In this document: one piece after another, positions 8,186 to 16,614 of the stretch
Position numbering within the stretch: the first letter of the stretch is position 1
Layout: the number at the start of each line of letters is the position of its first letter
Translations under genes and position numbers: made by a program
Source: Paenibacillus yonginensis
GTDB lineage: Bacteria; Bacillota; Bacilli; Paenibacillales; Paenibacillaceae
Reading direction: 5' to 3'
Length of the DNA stretch: 64,000 nt
NCBI RefSeq assembly: GCF_001685395.1
Contig: NZ_CP014167.1
Location: 811,501-875,500 of the forward strand
Notes under the pieces: model-generated
What the model saw: the letters and a program-made list of their open reading frames with translations, nothing else
The model's database searches: none
What the model was told of the DNA's origin: nothing

Positions 8186-10087
8186 GTGTGCCACGCATGG
8201 CGATTAACTAGGTGGTGAAAGTCCACTGTGGGGGTTTGTAGTTACCAACCACTAGCCAAGAGCAAGGGTGTCCACCGCGAGGTGGAATCCAAAGGAAGCT
8301 GGAGGCAAACTTCCGGCCCAAGGAACACGAACATCATCAGGCATAGGATACGGGATGAGTCTGCTAAACAAGACGAAGTCCAATTAACTACACGGACGTA
8401 CCAATGTAAATGATGTGGGTATATGGAAGGAAAGTGAATCGTCTTACCGTGGGAGGTCTCATGGACGTGAGGAGATGCACTTCGAATCACGGTTGAAACA
8501 AGATTTATCATGAGAAGTCAGCAGACGCCATAGTACCGCGAACAGTCGACGGTTCGAGGGAAGGGCTGAACCTTAGGAGGTGAAGTCAATGAAAGTTACC
8601 GAAACAGGAGCCAAGGGCAGCCAACTTCTAACGGAAGACTCTTTGCAAAAGAATAGTGCGGAACACGAAGGATATGCGGGAGTGCACAGTCCTGCGAGGA
8701 TAACCGAAACCGACGACACCAACGCAACCGAGTCGAAGGACCGGTTGCTTGAGAAAATCGTTAGCAGGGACAACTTGAACGAAGCATTCAAGAGAGTCAA
8801 AGCGAACAAGGGATCGCACGGAATCGACGGGATGGGAGTAGATGAACTTCTACAATATCTCAGAGACAACGGCGAGACCATCAAGCAACTGATCTTGGGC
8901 GGCAAGTACCGCCCGAATCCCGTTCGAAGGGTAGAGATTCCCAAAGAGAACGGAAAGAAGAGAAACCTTGGCATCCCAACAGTGGTTGACCGAGTCATCC
9001 AGCAGGCAATCGCCCAAGTGCTTACGCCAATTTATGAGAGGCAGTTTTCAGACAACAGCTACGGATTCCGACCCAAACGGAGCGCACACCACGCGATGAA
9101 ACGAAGCCAACAATACGTGCAAGAGGGATATCGTTACGTGGTGGATATGGACTTGGAGAAATACTTTGACACCGTCAACCAAAGCAAGCTTATCGAGGTG
9201 CTTTCAAGAACGATCAAAGACGGACGAGTGATCTCGCTCATCCATAAGTATCTCCGGGCGGGAGTCGTCGTGAAGCATAAGTTTGAGGACACGGAAATCG
9301 GCGTACCGCAGGGAGGGAACCTAAGTCCGATTCTCAGCAATATCATGCTGAATGAATTGGACAAGGAACTGGAAGCAAGAGGACATCGATTCGTGCGATA
9401 CGCAGACGATATGCTCATATTCTGCCGGAGCAGGAGGAGTGCGGAGCGTACCCTGACGAAAATTCTCCCTTACATCGAGAAGAAGTTGTTTCTCAAGGTA
9501 AACCGGGAGAAAACGATTGTGGACGATGCGACAAAAGTTAAATTTCTTGGCTTCTCATTCTACCAGAGCAAAGGGGAAACGCGGGTCAGAATCCATCCCA
9601 AATCCGTATCCAAGATGAAAGCTAAAGTGAAAGAGCTAACGTCGAGAAGCAACGGAATGGGCAACACCGACCGGGCGCTGAAGCTTAGGCGTTACATCAT
9701 GGGATGGGTAAATTATTTCAAGCTTGCTGACATGAAACAACTACTCCAAACCACTGATAAATGGATGAGAAGGCGTATCCGAATGGTCTTCTGGAAGCAA
9801 TGGAAACGAGTGAGGACGAAACTCGAAAGGCTTATATCGCTCGGAATTCATGAACAGAAGGCGTGGGAATACGCAAACACAAGAAAGGGCTATTGGAGAA
9901 TCTCCAATAGCCCAATCCTCTCGAAGTCCCTCGGTAACAATAGGCTGAAGAACCTCGGATTCCTTTTCTTTTCTGATTATTATCGACAAGTTACTGCGCA
10001 TTCCTAATGGAACCGCCGTATACCGAACGGTACGTACGGTGGTGTGGGAGGTCGGCTGCCCAATTAATGGGTAGCCTCCTACCCGAT
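8186..10087 (+). mobile_element. Group IIC intron with its encoded reverse transcriptase (complete, about 1.9 kb)
   Basis: The 5' boundary is GTGTG at 8186, matching the GUGYG consensus. Domains I-III occupy the structured 400 bp before the ORF, and the ORF fills domain IV. Domain V is the hairpin at about 10009-10046 with ACCGCCGTA opposite TACGGTGGT; its CCGC motif fits the CGC triad of class C introns. Domain VI (GGCTGCCCA / TGGGTAGCC) follows, and the element ends at CCTACCCGAT (10087). No endonuclease domain is encoded. Insertion immediately behind the SDR terminator hairpin also fits class C. Ends are placed by consensus and could be off by a base or two. Confidence 0.88.
8589..10007 (+). 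CDS. ltrA: Group II intron reverse transcriptase/maturase
   Basis: A protein of 472 aa encoded inside the intron; ATG 8589 lies 8 nt after AGGAGG. The reverse transcriptase domain has the expected blocks: the basic segment GGKYRPNPVRRVEIPK, DNSYGFRPKRSAHHA, the polymerase aspartates in VDMDLEKYFD, IGVPQGGNLSPILSNIMLNE and the catalytic YADD in FVRYADDMLIF. A thumb/maturase domain X follows (LKLRRYIMGWVNYFKLADMK), and the C-terminus is short with no HNH endonuclease. It would help its intron splice and retrohome. The reading frame is intact, so the element may be active. Confidence 0.93.
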   Translation: MKVTETGAKGSQLLTEDSLQKNSAEHEGYAGVHSPARITETDDTNATESKDRLLEKIVSRDNLNEAFKRVKANKGSHGIDGMGVDELLQYLRDNGETIKQLILGGKYRPNPVRRVEIPKENGKKRNLGIPTVVDRVIQQAIAQVLTPIYERQFSDNSYGFRPKRSAHHAMKRSQQYVQEGYRYVVDMDLEKYFDTVNQSKLIEVLSRTIKDGRVISLIHKYLRAGVVVKHKFEDTEIGVPQGGNLSPILSNIMLNELDKELEARGHRFVRYADDMLIFCRSRRSAERTLTKILPYIEKKLFLKVNREKTIVDDATKVKFLGFSFYQSKGETRVRIHPKSVSKMKAKVKELTSRSNGMGNTDRALKLRRYIMGWVNYFKLADMKQLLQTTDKWMRRRIRMVFWKQWKRVRTKLERLISLGIHEQKAWEYANTRKGYWRISNSPILSKSLGNNRLKNLGFLFFSDYYRQVTAHS

Positions 10088-10203
10088 TTGATTTCCTCAT
10101 AATATTAAAGGAATAGCGATAACATTTTACATAAGTCATGATTTCTCTAAATTTTGAGGCGATAAAATAGTTTGTACTCATTCGTAAACATGGAGGTAAT
10201 CTG

Positions 10204-10941
10204 GTGAACAACTTTTTAAATATTGCCCACAGGGGAGCATCCGGCTATTGTCCGGAAAATACGATGGCAGCGTTTAAGCGTGCTATTGAGCTTGGCGCAA
10301 ACGGCATCGAAACTGATGTGCAAATGACGGCTGACGGTCATCTGGTGCTTATTCATGACGAAGGGCTGCAAAGAACCGCCGGTTCGCCGAAGCGGGTCAA
10401 AGACGTGACCTTGGAAGAGCTCCGCACTTTGGACGCAGGCTCCTGGTATGACCCATCTTTTGCCGGAGAACGGGTGCCAACGCTTCGCGAGCTGCTGGAA
10501 TTGGTGCTGCCGACCTCTGTCCAGGTCAATATTGAACTGAAGAACGGGATCGTGCAATATCCGGGGCTGGAAGAAGCCGTTATCCAGGAAGTCCGCGAAC
10601 TCGGATTAAGCGACCGGATCATTATTTCCAGCTTTAATCATTATTCGCTGGTGAAATGCAAACAGCTGGCACCGGAAATCCGGACAGGCGTGTTATACAT
10701 GGAAGGTTTATATGAGCCTTGGAAATATGCGGCCGGTTTGGGGGCGGATGCGCTGCATCCTCACTACTTTGCCGTGCTGCCTGAATGGGTGGCGGCTTCG
10801 GCGGAACAGAACATCGCTTACCATCCTTTTACCGTTAATAAGGAAGAGGACATGAAGCGGCTGCTAGAAGCCGGCGTTGCGGCCATCATCACCGATTATC
10901 CCGACAAGCTCGGCAGCCTGCTGCAGGTGAAGAACAAGTAA
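10204..10941 (+). CDS. Glycerophosphodiester phosphodiesterase (cytosolic type)
   Basis: A protein of 245 aa with no signal peptide, starting at GTG 10204 behind TGGAGG. The catalytic N-terminus reads IAHRGASGYCPENTMAAF (the HR of the first motif and the E of PENT), followed by ETDVQMTADGHLVLIHDE (metal-binding E, D and the second histidine). The rest folds as a TIM barrel, ending in ITDYPDKL. It releases glycerol-3-phosphate from deacylated phospholipids or teichoic acid fragments. It lies just after the intron with its own leader. A second GDPD is at 40238. Confidence 0.92.
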   Translation: MNNFLNIAHRGASGYCPENTMAAFKRAIELGANGIETDVQMTADGHLVLIHDEGLQRTAGSPKRVKDVTLEELRTLDAGSWYDPSFAGERVPTLRELLELVLPTSVQVNIELKNGIVQYPGLEEAVIQEVRELGLSDRIIISSFNHYSLVKCKQLAPEIRTGVLYMEGLYEPWKYAAGLGADALHPHYFAVLPEWVAASAEQNIAYHPFTVNKEEDMKRLLEAGVAAIITDYPDKLGSLLQVKNK

Positions 10942-10981
10942 AGTCACGTTAGGAAAATGGTCAGGGGCACGCTTTTAAATG

Positions 10982-11028
10982 AAAAAAATCCCTCCTTGCT
11001 GCAAGTTCAGCAAGGAGGGATTTTTTTG
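10982..11028. terminator. Bidirectional intrinsic terminator between GDPD and glycosyltransferase
   Basis: A near-perfect 16-bp stem, AAATCCCTCCTTGCTG / CAGCAAGGAGGGATTT, with A and T tracts on either side, between two convergent genes. Confidence 0.9.
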
Positions 11029-11036
11029 CTCCAGAA

Positions 11037-12191
11037 TCAGCCTGTTTTAATTTCCCGGTTTGCCCGTCTCGTTTCGATGGCTTCCTCGTAATCCCGAATC
11101 AGGCCGTCGAAGATGCTTTCCCAGGATTGGCGGAGCGCATGGTTGCGCGCTTCACGCCCCATATCAGCAAGCAGGGAAGGCAGCGCCGCGAGCCTGCTGA
11201 TCTCTTCGGCCAGCACATCGGCGCGGCGCGGCTCCACGAGGCTGCCGGTAACGCCCGGCATAACGAGATCCTTGACCCCGCCTGCATTCACGCCAATAAC
11301 GGGCAGTCCGGAAGCCATTGCTTCCAGGACGACGTTCCCGAACGTTTCCGTGCTGGACGGAAACACAAACAGGTCGGCGGAGGCGTACAGCTCCGCCAGT
11401 TCCTCGCCGTGTTTGTACCCAGTGAAGGTGACGTTGCCTGGGACCTGGCTTCTCAGCTCGGGCAGCATCGGCCCATCGCCGACTACCAGCAGATGCATCT
11501 GCGAGCGGACGTTGTCCGGCAGCTGCTGCATAGCCTGGGCCAAGGTAGCGATATCCTTCTCCGGCGCGATCCGGCCAACGAACAGCAGCAGCAGCGGGGC
11601 GGTGATCCCGTAGCGTTCCTTGACGCTGTCAGTGTTGCGTGCAGCCGGGGTGTAGAACGTACAGTCGACGCCGCGAGACCAAAGACGAAGCCGCTGGAAT
11701 CCCTGCATGCGAAGCGTGTCTATCGTTTCCTGGGAGGGAGCAAAGGTGGCATCGCAGGTCTGGTGAAACCATCTCATGTATCTCCAGTACAGGGGAACGA
11801 TTTTCTGCAGGCGGTAATATTCGAGATACCGGTCGAAATGAGTATGATAGGAGATGACATGAGGCAGGTTATGGGTGTTGGCATAACGAAGTCCGCATAA
11901 TCCAAGGTTAAACGGGGTCGCCATGTGAAGCAGATCAGGCTGAAAAGCGCTGAGCTGCTTGCGGATGGCCGGCAGATTCGGCAGCGCCAGGCGGCATTCC
12001 GGATAGAGCAGAAAGGGAATGCTTGCAATCGGGCGGATCGAACCGGCGTATTGCTCCTCGGGAGCCGATTTCGGGGTAAACAAAAGATGTTCGATGCCTC
12101 TGCGTTCCAAATGCCGGGTCAGCCGGTTGAGCGTCAGAGCAACACCGTTCGTCTGCGGGAAAAAGGTGTCCGTAAACAAGGCTAATCGCAT
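11037..12191 (-). CDS. Glycosyltransferase family 4 (GT-B fold)
   Basis: A protein of 384 aa. The N-terminus RLALFTDTFFPQTNGVALTL is characteristic of the GT4 group near mannosyl-, glucosyl- and sulfoquinovosyl-transferases. The C-terminal nucleotide-sugar domain contains VGRIAPEKD, VGDGPM and the EX7E region (FPSSTETFGNVVLEAMASGLP). ATG 12191 is preceded by GAGGAGG at 7 nt; the frame is open further upstream but without support. It probably glycosylates a membrane lipid or a surface polymer; donor and acceptor cannot be read. It stands alone, convergent with the GDPD gene. Confidence 0.9.
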   Translation of the reverse strand: MRLALFTDTFFPQTNGVALTLNRLTRHLERRGIEHLLFTPKSAPEEQYAGSIRPIASIPFLLYPECRLALPNLPAIRKQLSAFQPDLLHMATPFNLGLCGLRYANTHNLPHVISYHTHFDRYLEYYRLQKIVPLYWRYMRWFHQTCDATFAPSQETIDTLRMQGFQRLRLWSRGVDCTFYTPAARNTDSVKERYGITAPLLLLFVGRIAPEKDIATLAQAMQQLPDNVRSQMHLLVVGDGPMLPELRSQVPGNVTFTGYKHGEELAELYASADLFVFPSSTETFGNVVLEAMASGLPVIGVNAGGVKDLVMPGVTGSLVEPRRADVLAEEISRLAALPSLLADMGREARNHALRQSWESIFDGLIRDYEEAIETRRANREIKTG

Positions 12192-12360
12192 GGATGACCT
12201 CCTCACTACTCGTATTCCTCTTATCTTAGTCTTTAAATATTCAGCACAAATCAAATGGATGTTAAGGCAATAAAAATCCCTTTACTTTAATGAAAAAGGA
12301 ATACGGCTTTTGCCTTCAGCATAAGCGCTGGGCCCTTCGGTTAAAGGGCGATGAAAGTTT

Positions 12361-12413
12361 TTTGAATTATTTTGAATGAATTTGATTGATTTTGATTGAT
12401 TTTATGTTATGAT
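12361..12413 (+). promoter_or_regulatory. fru operon promoter with tandem 10-bp operator repeats
   Basis: Four consecutive decamers begin TTTGAWT: TTTGAATTAT, TTTGAATGAA, TTTGATTGAT, TTTGATTGAT (12361-12400). Helically phased repeats like these suit a DeoR-family regulator. A possible promoter overlaps them: TTGATT (12386-12391), 16 bp, TATGAT (12408-12413). The regulator gene starts at 12436, so autoregulation is likely. Confidence 0.65.
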
Positions 12414-12435
12414 AAAAGCAGTTGGAGGTATGCAT

Positions 12436-13182
12436 ATGCTGACTGAAGAACGCTACAACTTAATTTTACAGCGCTTACATGATCAGGGGATTGTAAAACT
12501 GCAGGAGCTGGTAGACTTGATAGGCGCTTCGGAATCCACGATCCGCCGGGATTTGGTTGATTTGGAGAGCAGGCGGCTGCTCAAGCGGGTTCATGGAGGA
12601 GCCAGCTTGCCCGGGGAGAAAAGCAAAGAACCGGGTATCGAAGAGAAAACGTTCAAAAACGTTCAGGAGAAAGCAGCTATCGCCCGGATGGCAGCCAAGC
12701 AGCTGCAGGACGGGGAATGTATCTATCTGGATGCAGGAACGACAACTCTGGCCATGATTTCCTTCATTGAGGCCCGTGACATCACGGTTGTGACAAACGG
12801 CTTGTCGCATGTAGAAGCCCTGGTGAGCAAACAGATTCGCAGCTATTTGTTAGGCGGAATGATGAAAACGCATACGAAAGCGGTGATCGGCAGCATTGCG
12901 CTCCAGAATATCGACAACTTCCGGTTTGATAAATGTTTTCTCGGCACAAACGGGGTGGATCCCGAAATGGGATATACGACACCCGATCCTGAAGAGGCTT
13001 TGATCAAACGAAGGGCCCATGAATTATCCGGCCAATCTTATGTGCTGGCGGATGCCAGCAAGTTTGGTGAAATCACTTTCGCCAAGCTGTTCGATCTGGA
13101 GGAAGCCGTATTGATTACTGACAGGATGCCGGAACGCTGGAGAACCTCCATCACACAGAAAACCAACATAATTGAGGGATAA
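12436..13182 (+). CDS. fruR: DeoR/GlpR family transcriptional regulator of the fructose operon
   Basis: A protein of 248 aa. The N-terminal DeoR helix-turn-helix reads MLTEERYNLILQRLHDQG, then LVDLIGASESTIRRDLVDLE and RVHGGA. The C-terminal sugar-phosphate sensor domain carries LDAGTTTLAM, VVTNGLSHVEAL and GTNGVD, as in phosphofructose/phosphosugar sensors. ATG 12436 is chosen over the GTG/ATG codons upstream because GGAGG lies 7 nt before it. It is the first gene of fruR-fruK-fruA, 2 bp ahead of fruK, so fructose-1-phosphate is the likely inducer. The name is inferred from domain plus context. Confidence 0.9.
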   Translation: MLTEERYNLILQRLHDQGIVKLQELVDLIGASESTIRRDLVDLESRRLLKRVHGGASLPGEKSKEPGIEEKTFKNVQEKAAIARMAAKQLQDGECIYLDAGTTTLAMISFIEARDITVVTNGLSHVEALVSKQIRSYLLGGMMKTHTKAVIGSIALQNIDNFRFDKCFLGTNGVDPEMGYTTPDPEEALIKRRAHELSGQSYVLADASKFGEITFAKLFDLEEAVLITDRMPERWRTSITQKTNIIEG

Positions 13183-13184
13183 CC

Positions 13185-14099
13185 ATGATATATACGGTAA
13201 CGCTGAATCCTTCCATCGATTTTATCGTGGAAGTGGAAGATTTCAAACTGAACGGCTTGAACAGGATGACGAGGGATTTGAAGCTGCCCGGCGGCAAAGG
13301 CATTAACGTCTCCCGGGTGCTGAACCGGCTCGGAACTGACAACACTGCAGTCGGCTTTATCGGCGGATTTACGGGCTGCTACGTGGAGGATTGCTTGAAA
13401 GCCGAATCCGTACGGACCGGTTTTGTTAAAGTCCAGCAGGACACCCGGATCAACATCAAGCTGAAGCACGGGGAAGAGACGGAGATCAACGGACTTGGAC
13501 CCGCCATCCGTGAAGAGGATGCCTTGCAGCTGCTGCGGCAGCTGGAGGGGGTGGGTGTAGGCGATGTATTGGTGCTTTCGGGGAGTGTGCCTCCTTCACT
13601 CGGGGAAGATTTTTACGACCGATTGATCGAGGGATGCCAGCGGAAGGGGGCTGAATTTGTCATCGACACCACGGGGGCAGCCTTAAGAAACGCCTTGAAG
13701 CACAAGCCGCTTCTGATTAAACCCAATCACCATGAATTAGCGGAGCTGTTTGGCGTCACGCTGAAGGACAAAACCGAAGTTGCTGCCTACGGCCGCAAGC
13801 TGCTTGAGCTGGGAGCACAGCACGTTCTTGTCTCCATGGCAGGAGAGGGTGCTTTGCTGCTCACAGAAACAGAAACCTACGAAGCCAACGTACCGGCCGG
13901 CCGGGTACGAAATTCCGTAGGTGCGGGGGATTCCATGATCGCCGGATTTATCAGCGCATGGACCGAAGGCAAAGGTTTGCTGGAAGCTTTCCGGACAGGG
14001 GTGGCTGCCGGCAGCGCAACCGCCTTTTCCGATGATCTGGCCACAGGGGAATATATCCGCGAATTACGTTCGCAAGTCCATCTTACGAAATGGAATTAA
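13185..14099 (+). CDS. fruK: 1-phosphofructokinase
   Basis: A protein of 304 aa of the PfkB ribokinase family. Signature 1 is in LKLPGGKGINVSRVLNRLG (about residues 33-51), signature 2 with the catalytic aspartate is in VRNSVGAGDSMIAGFISAW (about residues 241-259), and the N-terminus IYTVTLNPSIDF is typical of FruK/LacC. It phosphorylates fructose-1-phosphate, made by the PTS, to fructose-1,6-bisphosphate. It starts 2 bp after fruR and is followed by the PTS transporter 40 bp later, which favours FruK over tagatose-6-phosphate kinase. Confidence 0.94.
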   Translation: MIYTVTLNPSIDFIVEVEDFKLNGLNRMTRDLKLPGGKGINVSRVLNRLGTDNTAVGFIGGFTGCYVEDCLKAESVRTGFVKVQQDTRINIKLKHGEETEINGLGPAIREEDALQLLRQLEGVGVGDVLVLSGSVPPSLGEDFYDRLIEGCQRKGAEFVIDTTGAALRNALKHKPLLIKPNHHELAELFGVTLKDKTEVAAYGRKLLELGAQHVLVSMAGEGALLLTETETYEANVPAGRVRNSVGAGDSMIAGFISAWTEGKGLLEAFRTGVAAGSATAFSDDLATGEYIRELRSQVHLTKWN

Positions 14100-14139
14100 C
14101 GGGTGCAGGGAAATCGATATTAGCTAAGGGGAGAAAGTC

Positions 14140-16060
14140 ATGAAAATCACGGATCTGATGATTAAAGAAACGATGATTATGAATCTGAAGGCGGTAACGA
14201 AAGAAGCGGCCATCGATGAACTGATCGCTAGTCTGGCCGCGCATGGCCGGATCAACGATCCGGTTTTGTTCAAGGAAATGATTTTGAAGCGGGAAGCGGA
14301 GGCCAGCACCGGCATTGGCGGAGGCATTGCGATGCCTCACGCCAAAACGAAGGCGGTCAACGAAGCGACGGTTGTTTTTGCCAAAAGCGAAAAAGGAGTC
14401 GATTACGATACGTTGGACGGAGAGCCTGCAACCCTCTTCTTTATGATTGCCGTACCGGAAGGTGCAGGAAATGTGCATTTGCAGACGTTGGCTTCGCTTT
14501 CCAAGCTGCTGATTGACAGCGGTTTCATCGAACAGCTGCAAGCCGCTTCCACGCCTGACGAGGTGGCGGCCTTGTTTAACGGGAAACAGCAGGAAGAAGC
14601 GGGGGCTCAAGACGACTCATCAAAATCCGAACCGTCTGGATCGAAAGCTGACGAATCCGATGATTTTGTAGTTGCCGTTACAGCTTGTCCTACTGGCATT
14701 GCCCATACTTATATGGCCGAAGATGCCTTAAAGAAAAAAGCGGCCGAGCTCGGTGTGCAGATCCGTGTGGAAACCAACGGCTCGGAAGGCGCAAAAAAAC
14801 GTGCTGACCGCCGAGGAAATCCGCCGGGCCAAAGGGGTTATTATCGCCGCCGACAAGCAGGTCGAAATGAGCCGCTTCGACGGCAAGCCGCTGCTGCAGA
14901 GACCGGTAAGCGACGGCATCCGCAAACCGCAGGAGCTGATTGAGAAAGCGCTGCGCGGAGATGCGCCGGTTTACCGCAGCACAGGGGCCAAAGCCGAGCC
15001 GAACACTTCTTCCGGCCAAGGCAAATCAAGCGTAGGCAGTAAAATTTACAAAGATTTGATGAACGGGATTTCCCACATGCTGCCGTTTGTGGTTGGAGGC
15101 GGTATTCTGATCGCGATTTCCTTCCTGTTTGAACAGGTAGGAGGAGCGGACAATCCGATTTACAAACTGCTGATGACCATTGGCGGAGATGGAGCGTTCC
15201 ACTTTCTGATTCCGATTCTGGCCGGCTTTATTGCGATGAGCATCGGCGACCGTCCGGCTCTGATGCCCGGCATGGTCGGCGGCCTGATGGCAGTCAACTC
15301 GAATTCCGGTTTCCTTGGCGGTCTGGCGGCAGGTTTCCTGGCCGGTTATATTGTCATCGGTTTGCGGAAAGTATTTGCCGGTCTGCCGAAAACGCTGGAC
15401 GGCCTGAAGCCGATCCTTCTGTATCCGGTTGTTGGCCTGCTGATAACCGGCGTAATCATGTATTACATCTTTGATCCTGTCTTCAGCACCATCAACGAAT
15501 GGGTGGTTTCCGGCCTGAATAACCTGGGCACCGGCTATGCCGTCTTGCTTGGCCTCGTTCTGGGCGGCATGATGTCCATCGACATGGGGGGGCCTTTCAA
15601 TAAAGCGGCTTATACTTTTGCGATCGGCGTATTTACCTCAAGCGGCAACACCAACGGTACGATGATGGCAGCCGTTATGGCAGGCGGCATGGTTCCGCCT
15701 CTCGCCATTGCGCTTGCGACGACATTGTTCAAACGCAAATTTACGGAAGATGAGCGAAAATCCGGCATAACGAACTATGTACTCGGTTTGTCCTTCATTA
15801 CGGAAGGCGCGATCCCGTTTGCGGCGGCCGATCCGCTGCGCGTGCTTACTTCCTGCATCCTGGGTTCTGCGGTGGCCGGTGGCCTGACCCAGCTGTGGCA
15901 CATCAATATTCCGGCTCCGCACGGCGGCATTTTTGTGGCAGCTCTGGCCAATCACGCTTTGCTGTTCCTGCTGGCGGTGGTAATTGGAGCTGTGTTGTCC
16001 GGCCTGATACTCGGCATTTGGAAAAAAGCTCTGGATCCCGAGCGGAACCAGGCTCTATAA
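14140..16060 (+). pseudogene. fruA: PTS fructose transporter subunit IIABC, frameshifted by one base
   Basis: The reconstructed protein is about 639 aa. The IIA domain (residues 1-150) has the phosphorylated histidine in [13 protein letters not shown]; after an acidic linker, IIB (about 170-270) has the phosphocysteine in [21 protein letters not shown] (about 295-630) is a multi-span membrane domain. The frame breaks in a run of seven A (14793-14799): removing one A gives the expected [17 protein letters not shown], and the rest is intact. It imports fructose as fructose-1-phosphate for FruK. A homopolymer sequencing error is the most economical explanation. Confidence 0.9.
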
Positions 16061-16072
16061 GGAGACCAAGGA

Positions 16073-16108
16073 AGAAACCGGCAGCCGCATGGCTGCCGGT
16101 TTCTGTAC
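16073..16108 (+). terminator. Intrinsic-type terminator hairpin of the fru operon
   Basis: A perfect 13-bp stem GAAACCGGCAGCC / GGCTGCCGGTTTC with loop GCATG; only a short T-rich tail follows. Confidence 0.75.
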
Positions 16109-16471
16109 GAGGTCACCAGTCCGGCTCGGCATAAAGGTTGATCAGATTGCTGCCGCATGCCTCTTGCGGGTGTCGTAAGAGCGGCTGGCCAGCACAAGCG
16201 CCAGATTGCCGAGATGCTGGACGCTTCGGCTTCGGAAGCCGTGGGAGCAAGGATGAAATCGGCCAGCGTCCATCAAGAACATCTGCCGCCCTTCCTCCAG
16301 AACCTGCTCTTTTGGGTCAAGCAAGCATGTCCCGGCAGGACTCCTGCCACTGGTGTCCTTGCTTACCTGCATTTCCGTGAACCAGCCATATGTTGGGAGA
16401 AGATAAATCCGGATAGTCTTTTTCGTTAAGTGACTGTCAAAATTTACAATCCAATTATTAAAAAATAAATA
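16109..16471. other. Intergenic region without a convincing gene
   Basis: About 360 bp between the fru terminator and the chemoreceptor promoter. A plus-strand frame at 16157-16429 (90 codons) has fairly GC-rich third positions, and a longer minus-strand frame overlaps it, but neither has a recognisable domain or a good ribosome-binding site. It could be the remnant of a lost gene. The GC content is like neighbouring genes up to about 16400 and drops sharply after that. Confidence 0.4.
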
Positions 16472-16498
16472 TAAAAAAACAAAACCTATTTCCGATAT
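16472..16498 (+). promoter_or_regulatory. SigD-like (motility sigma) promoter for chemoreceptor 1
   Basis: TAAA (16472-16475), 15 bp, TCCGATAT (16491-16498); the Bacillus SigD consensus is TAAA-N14-16-GCCGATAT, so 11 of 12 positions match. It sits 116 bp before the ATG at 16615, in an AT-rich stretch. Confidence 0.75.
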
Positions 16499-16614
16499 GT
16501 ATAGTGGTGACTCCGTTTCAAGCACAGCCCCTGCTTACGCAAGAAACCTAGCACATCAAAGAATAATAATGGGAAGAACGGCATGCACTGCGGTTCACCT
16601 TTGGAGGAGAAGAC

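Noticed and set aside
14791..14800. A AAA AAC in fruA as a programmed -1 frameshift site
   Set aside because: The heptamer would give a -1 shift, but the intact downstream frame needs a +1 shift (or one A fewer), so programmed -1 slippage does not fit.
16142..16525. Minus-strand ORF of 127 codons
   Set aside because: Its composition (many His, Ser, Arg) looks like antisense of coding-like DNA, it runs into the AT-rich promoter, and it has no ribosome-binding site.
16109..16614. c-di-GMP riboswitch before the chemoreceptor
   Set aside because: I looked for the conserved GEMM-I core and did not find it; only the SigD-like promoter is supported.
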